This document shows, one piece after another, positions 58,109 through 64,000 of a stretch of DNA of 64,000 nt. Below the pieces are notes generated by a model. It saw only the letters and a program-made list of their open reading frames with translations, was not told the DNA's origin and searched no databases. Source of the stretch: Prorocentrum cordatum (Eukaryota; Sar; Dinophyceae; Prorocentrales; Prorocentraceae); NCBI GenBank assembly GCA_963575745.1, contig CAUYUJ010021685.1, positions 1 to 64,000 on the forward strand, in the 5' to 3' direction. Position numbers and translations under genes: made by a program. How positions within the stretch are numbered: the stretch's first letter is position 1; every line of letters starts with the position of its first letter.

Positions 58109-59400
58109 GTCGGCGGCACCCGCGCCGCATTTTCGCCGCGCCCCCCCATTAGCGGCGGCGCGCGCGACTGCTGCCGCGCCGCTCGCCGTCCGCCCCCCTC
58201 CGCGCGGGCGCGACCGCGCGGGCGCCGGCGAGTGCCCGCGCGAGCTAGAAGTCGCACGCGTCTGAAGTGGGGCCGCGCCCGCGAGAGGAGCGGGGCGCTG
58301 GCGTGAGAAAGTTGCGCATCCATATTCCATCGCGGCGCGTCGCGGCCTCGGTTGTCGCGGCAATTCAGGCGGCTTTCGCGCGCGGTATCTGCAGCTCCGC
58401 ACATAGCCATGTGGGCCTAACTCAGCGCCCCCCCCCTGCGGATCACGCGCCTGGCCGCGCCCCTCATCTGAGCGCCATGCCGCGCGGCGGGAGGGCATCC
58501 CAGGCGGGCGAGCGCATGGGGGGCGCCGCGCGCAGACAGCGATCGCAAATATGAAGCCAGCGCAAGCCACGCTACCGACCATGCAGATGGCCGGCACGCG
58601 CTTGCGCACGCGGGCGTCGATGACGAAGGGGGGGCGCGCGGGCGAGATGTCCACGGCGGGAACGGGGCGGGCGAAGACGGCCGCGGAAGGCCTGGGCCCG
58701 TCTTGCACCCCGGCACTGCAGCAGCAGCCCCCGCGCAAACGAGCCGCCGAATTGCGCGCGCATGAAATGATTTCCCCGATAGCCCTGGCGCGCGCGGGCC
58801 CCGAGCCCGTCGTGCGCATCGTGGTCGAGGTCGGCGATCTACCCGATCTTGGGGGCGAGTGCTCTGCGCGCCAGCGCGGCGCCTTGGAACTCTGCAATTG
58901 CGACAGAACCAGTCGGGGAAGGACGCCCAGTGGCAGGTTTCACCATTCCGATCTTGGGCCACCCTGTCTGGCGCTCGTCCAATTGGGCGCGCCAAGAGCG
59001 AGAGGCGAATCTGGGCCCGGAAAGCCCCATCGAGGAGCTGTTCAAGAAAAGGCGCCCAGGGCTGGGCCAGAACGATGCGTTCGCGCTGGGGCGCATCAGT
59101 CCGTCGCCCCAAAGAGTCGCGTTGCTGGCAGCCAGACGTGGCAGGGCCCTCCCGGTTCTAATGCAGAACGCTTCACCGCCTAGCATTTGAGGTGGTCTCG
59201 CCGCGTCGTTTCCCGCGACGCCGAGCAATGGGCCGTCGTCGACCGCGTCCGCGTCGCGCATCCGAACGGATGCACCGAGGCCGTCGCCCTGAAGAAGGGG
59301 GCTCAGAGCGTGAATTACCTACCCCGCTTTCGCTTCCAGGCAAAACAAAGCCATACCACGCGCCTCCTCGTCTAGCGGCCTGACCAGTACAGGCTGCAAT
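58109..59400. other. Unassigned GC-rich DNA with open frames on both strands
   Basis: Plus-strand 58930-59185 reads FTIPILGHPVWRSSNWARQE and ESPIEELFKKRRPGLGQNDA, and minus-strand 58540-58620 reads RVPAICMVGSVACAGFIFAI, a possible membrane helix. Both are plausible exon scraps, neither is firm. Confidence 0.25.
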
Positions 59401-59635
59401 TTGGCATCGTTTGGTATCTCTTGGAAGCGAGGGTGGTCAAAAGCGAGGGAGGTTTGTTTTCCCCCTAGGGGCGCAGGTCGTCCACGGCAGATGGCCAGAG
59501 ATCCGCGGTTCCATCCCTAATAGCGTGCGCACATCCGACTGGGAGCGGCGCCGCTCTCACCCGCGGGCCCGGGCGTGGCGCGCGGGGAGATCAGGCGGTG
59601 ACCGGCCCCGGGAATTCGGGGGGGGGGGGCTACTC
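59401..59635. other. No gene seen
   Basis: Short unique stretch before a CCT tract. Confidence 0.4.
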
Positions 59636-59755
59636 CACCTCCTCCTCCTCCTCCTCCTCCTCCTCCCCCTCCTCCTCCTCCTCCTCCTCCTCCTTTCCCT
59701 CCTCCTCCTCCCCCCCTTCCCCTCCTCCTCCCCCCCCTCCTCTCCAAGGCGCCTG
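59636..59755. repeat. (CCT)n tract
   Basis: CCT microsatellite with CCCCCC blocks. No retroelement is recognisable beside it. Confidence 0.95.
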
Positions 59756-60371
59756 AAAGACCCAGCGGCGACGGCGCCTCCGCGCGGAACGCGATGGCAT
59801 GCGGCGGTGACACCTCCTCAGCGCGCGCAGCCTGCCCGCGCGCAGGAGGGGCGGGCCGTGGCCGCCCGTGCACAGTTTGCGTGTCAGCGCGAGTTCTTAG
59901 GGAATTTCATCCAGATAGCTGCTCGCGCGCAAATGGCTTCGCCTTCCTTAGCCAAAACACGCCCAAACCGCCCAGCCTACGTCGCGCCTGGCGCGGGAGG
60001 AGGAGGGCGGCGAGGAGGAGGAGGAGGACCAGTGCAAACCAAAGAGTCAACGATGTTGGAATACCCCCCCAAGCTCCCCCTCAATAGTCCCCTAAAACGG
60101 TCCATTTCCACGAAGGGAACTGCTTCCTCGGACGACGACCGTCTGAAGACCCTAGAGCATGCCCAAAAATTCTTCTCTGGATTCCATCGCCACGGATCAA
60201 TCTGTCTGCTGCGTCTTGACGATCTTGCATCGTGCCAGAACGCCATTCGTGGGACTTCAACTTCGCGAACCAACGCAATTCTTGTATTTTCATAACCCTG
60301 AATACTTCCAGCACGCAATTGCTGGTACGCTGTTCATGGGAATCCGTGGAACTTTTGCAACTTTCAAAAAC
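59756..60371. other. No gene seen
   Basis: Moderate-GC sequence. A frame reading HAQKFFSGFHRHGSICLL near 60160 has no domain support. Confidence 0.4.
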
Positions 60372-60850
60372 GAATGCGCGCGGCGCTAAAGCGAGAACCA
60401 CACTTGGAAAACGGCCCGCCCCAAACCCGTGACAAATTCTCTGTTTTTTTAATGAATGCACGCGGCGCTGAGGTGATAGCCACACTTTGAAAACGACCCG
60501 CCCTCAATCCGTAAAACTGTACCACATGCTTCAAACGAGTATGCGCGGCGCTGGGGCGAGAGCCGCATTTTGAAAGCCAACCGCTCCCAGTCCGCGAAAT
60601 TCTAGCAATGTTTAAAATGAGTGTGCGCGGCCCTAATGCGAGAGCCACATGTTGAAGACGAGCCGCTTTCAATCCCCACATTTCCTTGAACAAATTAGAA
60701 CGAATGCGCTCGGAGTTAAGGCGAGAGCTACATTTTGAAAACCACCCGCCTTCAATTCAGAAGACTCTCTGTTGATGTTTAAAACGAATGCGCGCGGCGA
60801 CGAGGCGAGAATTACATTTTGAAAACGACCCGCCCTCCAGAAACTGCTAC
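60372..60850. repeat. Minisatellite, about 83-bp unit, 6 copies
   Basis: Each unit has AACGAATGCGCGCGGCGC, GGCGAGAGCCACATTTTGAA and ACGACCCGCCCTCAATCCG words, with 10-20% divergence between units. Confidence 0.9.
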
Positions 60851-60954
60851 CAACTCCTTAGTTTCAGGTTCATACGTAGTGGGGACTTCTCAGGCGAAAC
60901 GCCCGGCCCGCCCTAAAAACAAGCCTCGGGGAAGTTATTCATAAGAAACAGGAA

Positions 60955-61238
60955 TGGAGGAGGAGGAGGAGGAGGAGGAGGAGGAGGAGGAGGAGGAGGA
61001 GGAGGAGGGGGAGGATGACGAGGAAGACGAGGAAAACGAGGAAGACGAGGAGGAGGAATGGGAGGGAGGAACAGGAGGAGGAGGAGAGGTGGAGGAGGAG
61101 GAGGAGGGGGAGGAGGAGGGAGGAGGAGGAGGAGGAGGAGGAGGAGGAGGAGGAAGACGAGCAGGAAAACGAGGAGGAGGAGGAGGAGGAGGAGGAGGAA
61201 GAGGAGAATAAACAGGAGGAGCAGGAGGAGGAGGGAGG
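60955..61238. repeat. (GGA)n tract
   Basis: GGA repeats with GAC/AAC interruptions, about 40 bp upstream of a family G half-element. Confidence 0.95.
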
Positions 61239-61239
61239 C

Positions 61240-61320
61240 TGTGCCGAGCGCAGGTCCGAGAAATCCGCGTGGACCCTCACAGTTTATGTTTCTGCCGTTT
61301 TTGTTTGCTCCTCTGGAACA
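61240..61320 (+). repeat. Foldback family G half-copy, ending in a splice acceptor-like tail
   Basis: GTCCGAGAAATCCGCGTGGACC matches the right arm of copy 3 (ATCCGCGCGGACC), followed by CAGTTTATGTTTCTGCCGTT and TTGCTCCTCTGGAACAG (each in part). The left arm appears lost to the GGA tract. The channel 2 exon follows. Confidence 0.55.
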
Positions 61321-61391
61321 GCCCCCGCACCGCTTGCAGCCCTACCCACGCTCAGCGGTCGTCCACGAGCTCCCGTGGCCTAGGACGGAAG

Positions 61392-61950
61392 ATGACGGGC
61401 GAGCGCGTTGGTCTTGACAGGGGCCGCCTGTGGGCGCTTGTGACCAAGCCGGAGTTCGAGGCGACGTTCGCGGTGATGATCCTCGCCAATGCCTTGCTCC
61501 TCGTCCTGGAGGCGCAGTACAAGAGCTTCAGCCTGGCCACAAGCACTGGGCACGGGAGCGCAATCGGCGAATCTGCGGATGTGTGGCCAGTGGCCGAGGA
61601 TGTCTTCGGCGTGCTCTCCTGGGCGTTCGGCACGGTATTCCTGTTGGAGCTGGTCCTGAAAGTTGCAGCCTTGCGGTTCGATTTCGTTACCGATGCGTGG
61701 AACTGGATGGACTCGATCGTCGTTTTGGCGTGGTTTTTCAGTGAGGTGTTACAGGTGGGTGCCAACGTGCAGTTTTTGCGGGTCTTTCGTCTAGTACGAT
61801 TGGCACGATTCGCGCGCGTTCTAAAGCTCATATCGCGAGGGCGCTCAGACGGCCTATTCATTATGGGAATTGCACTTGCCGATAGCATACCAACAACGGT
61901 ATGGGTGTTCCTCAGTTTATTGGTGGTGCATTGCTTATTGGCCTTGGGTA
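61392..61950 (+). CDS. Ion channel gene 2, exon with S1 to S5
   Basis: Encodes the first part of a single-domain voltage-gated cation channel in the plasma membrane. S1 is FEATFAVMILANALLLVLEA; S2 is FGVLSWAFGTVFLLELVLKV; S3 is AWNWMDSIVVLAWFFSEV; S4 is FLRVFRLVRLARFARVLKLI with arginines at every third position; S5 is IPTTVWVFLSLLVVHCLLAL. ATG 61392 is the first in frame and gives a short N-terminus; a longer one from exons further upstream is possible. After S5 the reading becomes non-homologous (STOP at 62028-62030), so a splice donor is inferred near GGTATGAACG (about 61949). The pore is in the next exon. Confidence 0.8.
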
Positions 61951-62940
61951 TGAACGAATTTTTATGTACGGTTTATTTTGACTCGAGAGGCTTAGGCTAT
62001 TCCGTTGACCCCCAACGCGGACGTGTGTGACTTCCGATTTTGCCTGTGTTGTGTGCCTCTTCCGTCGTCTTGTTTGCGTGTACAGTGGGAACCCATGCCA
62101 AGAAACACCCTGCTCGCCTCCAGGGTGCCCCGGGTTTCTTGGGTTTCGATGGTTCTGCGATGGAAAGCTTGACGTTCCCACTCCAAAAATCAGTAAACGT
62201 CCTGGGGTCTAAGGGTTGGGTTTCATGTGAAAGGTTTCTTGTGGAAGGGCCCCTACTGTAGTTGTTGCTGGTCCGTCCTCTTCCTCCGCGTCTGTTACGG
62301 AGTTGTCTTGGGGCCCCTTCGAGGCCATGCGGGCGGCATTTGAGAGATGTTTTTGGGGCTCCCTTTTCTGGGGGGGGGGGACACTCTGGGGGCTTCTTGG
62401 GGCCTCTTCGACTCTCCGGGGCCTCTTGAGGCCGTGCTGGGGGTCTTGTGGCCGTCCTGTCATGGTGTTCTCCAGGGTTCCTGAGAGTTCCCCCATATTG
62501 GACCCATCTTGGGGACCTGTTGGTTTCTTGTCGTCTTCGTGACCTCTGAGGCCGTTTCCAGTCCCTCTTGGTGGCTTCTTTGGCCAGTCTGGGGCCCCTG
62601 TCTCTTGGGCTTTCAGATGACCGAAAAGGTGAGAACACAAGCATCAATCAAACAATGTTTGGGAAAGCATTGAGTTATGTTTCTTGAAGCCCTCTTCTGA
62701 GTCTTCTCAGGCCCATCCTGGGTGTTCATGAGGCCTCGCCCGCGTGATTACAGCCATTTGGGGAAGCATGTTGGGCATCTTGGCGGCCACGGAGTGTGGA
62801 TTTTGCGACTCCGAGGGCCCTGCCAGTGCGTTGACGAACTCGGGGGGCCTCCTCCACTCCTCTAACAGTATACTGGACCCAGGGGAAGTGGAAAGGGGAG
62901 TGGGGACAGCCAGTCATCTCACAGGCATTTTCACCCTTAG
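61951..62940 (+). other. Intron of channel gene 2
   Basis: About 990 bp between S5 and the pore. It starts at a GTATGA-like donor and ends CACCCTTAG before the pore exon. Its middle (62290-62740) is the CTTGGGGCC/CTCTTGGGG minisatellite family seen at 43975 and 46165. The donor position is inferred from where channel homology stops. Confidence 0.6.
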
Positions 62941-63590
62941 CAAGCGTGGTGCTGGCGGATTCTGATTCGTCCGAAGCGCACGAGCAGGTACTCGTGTACG
63001 AATATTTTGGGTCATTCTCACGCGCATTCCTCACGATGACTGAGATCACGTTCGGCAATTTCATTGTTCCTGTCAGAGTCTTAGTGGAGCAAGTCAACGA
63101 GGCGTTCACTTTGTATGCCGTGATTCACAAGATAATCCTTGGATACTCAATTCTAGGAGTTCTGAATGCGATATTTATCCAGGAGACATTCAGGGCCGCT
63201 TCAATGAATGACGGCCTCATGGTAAGGCAACAACAGAAGAGGCAAGAACACCACGAAAGAAAGATGCGCTTACTATTCAACGAGGCCGACGTTGATGGAA
63301 GTGGGGCGCTTGACATGGATGAGTGGATGACTGTCTGCCAGGATGACTGGGTGCAGGTATGGCTCGCGTCCCAAGATATAAAAGTCGAAGATGCAAGGAG
63401 TCTGTTTGAACTGATGGACGATGGAGATGGGGTGCTCACAGCGGATGAACTAGTAAAGGGGACAGCGATGTTTAAGGGTGCGTCTGCAATGATAAAGGTG
63501 ATGATGATGGTACATCGCATCGAAGGACGCGTGAAACTCATCGGAGAAGAGCTGCTTGCGGAACGCCGCGAGAAGGACATTCGTGTGTAG
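62941..63590 (+). CDS. Ion channel gene 2, exon with pore, S6 and paired EF-hands
   Basis: The pore loop EYFGSFSRAFLTMTEITFGN and S6 YAVIHKIILGYSILGVLNAI with FIQETFRA complete the channel. A linker KRQEHHERKMRLLF leads to two EF-hands. The first, DVDGSGALDMDE (about 63290-63325), has all calcium ligands. The second, MDDGDGVLTADE (about 63413-63448), has Met at position 1 and looks one residue short, so it may bind weakly. The product would be a depolarisation-gated channel modulated by cytosolic calcium. The stop is TAG at 63588-63590. No domain is missing between the two exons. Confidence 0.85.
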
Positions 63591-63815
63591 GACATCCGAA
63601 GCAGGCTGGGGCAGCACCGAGTCGCCGCAGAGCTCTTTTCGCTCTCGACCAAGGAGGAGCGGATGCGTCATAGCATTGTCACCACGTGAGGGGCACTCGT
63701 GCGCAGGACATCCGAATTCGGCTGGGGCCGCGCGGAGTCGCCGCAGAGCGCTCTTCGCCCTCGAGCAGGGAGGATAGGACGCGTCATGGCACCGTCGAAA
63801 GAGCGACGGCTGCCC
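63591..63815. repeat. Tandem duplication, about 118 bp, in the channel 2 3' region
   Basis: 63590-63705 and 63708-63815 share AGGACATCCGAA, GGCTGGGGC, GAGTCGCCGCAGAGC and GCGTCAT. The first copy overlaps the stop codon, so the duplication started at the gene end. Confidence 0.85.
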
Positions 63816-64000
63816 GAACTGTTGGTAATGATTCTGCGGCGGGCATGTGTTGCGGATATGGCTTGGCAGTGATGGAGCCCGTCCTCGCCGGTGGAAAGTT
63901 TTTGGAGGCTATGCTCGCTCGGGTTGCCTTCATACGATGTTATGCTGCCCTTGCCAGACGCATCTGTCCTGGGATGCGCTTATCGAGTTTGAGTGCGCGA
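63816..64000. other. No gene seen at window end
   Basis: Unique sequence downstream of channel gene 2. Confidence 0.4.

Overview
The window looks like nuclear DNA of a core dinoflagellate. It is GC-rich and full of microsatellites and short foldback repeats. It carries two copies (plus eroded ones) of the 22-nt dinoflagellate spliced leader (DinoSL) embedded in the genome. It also encodes two voltage-gated cation channels with C-terminal EF-hand regions, a typical dinoflagellate family. Genuine cellular coding sequence is a small fraction of the 64 kb; most long open frames are shadows of low-complexity DNA.

Layout. 0-8.1 kb: a nearly full-length non-LTR retrotransposon (LINE A) with ORF1 (zinc finger, coiled coil) and ORF2 (endonuclease, reverse transcriptase, zinc knuckle, RNase H). 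It starts exactly at a DinoSL and is bounded by a 22-bp target-site duplication inside a (CCT)n tract. 8.1-15.2 kb: microsatellites and short foldback repeats. 15.2-17.0 kb: two foldback elements followed by an exon of ion channel gene 1. 17.05-21.5 kb: LINE C, truncated and deleted, with an eroded DinoSL, again between (CCT)n tracts. 21.5-29.5 kb: repeats and a 241-codon hypothetical ORF. 29.5-35.5 kb: LINE B, a pseudogene copy with one intact and two eroded DinoSLs in tandem, between (GGA)n tracts. 35.5-55.4 kb: satellites (88-bp and 77-bp units of one family), complex dispersed repeats, an RNase H remnant on the minus strand, and a few exon-like stretches. 55.4-59.6 kb: low-repeat, very GC-rich DNA with unassigned open frames. 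59.6-64 kb: minisatellite, (GGA)n, then ion channel gene 2 in two visible exons.

Main result. All three DinoSL-bearing LINEs begin with a leader immediately next to a (CCT)n/(GGA)n tract and end at another such tract, and a fourth retroelement remnant also ends at one. This suggests a LINE lineage that is mobilised from trans-spliced mRNA and inserts into polypurine/polypyrimidine microsatellites. LINE B's tandem leaders imply repeated rounds of transcription, trans-splicing and retroposition. A second result is a foldback family whose tails look like 3' splice sites and which lies directly upstream of the exons of both channel genes, resembling introner elements.
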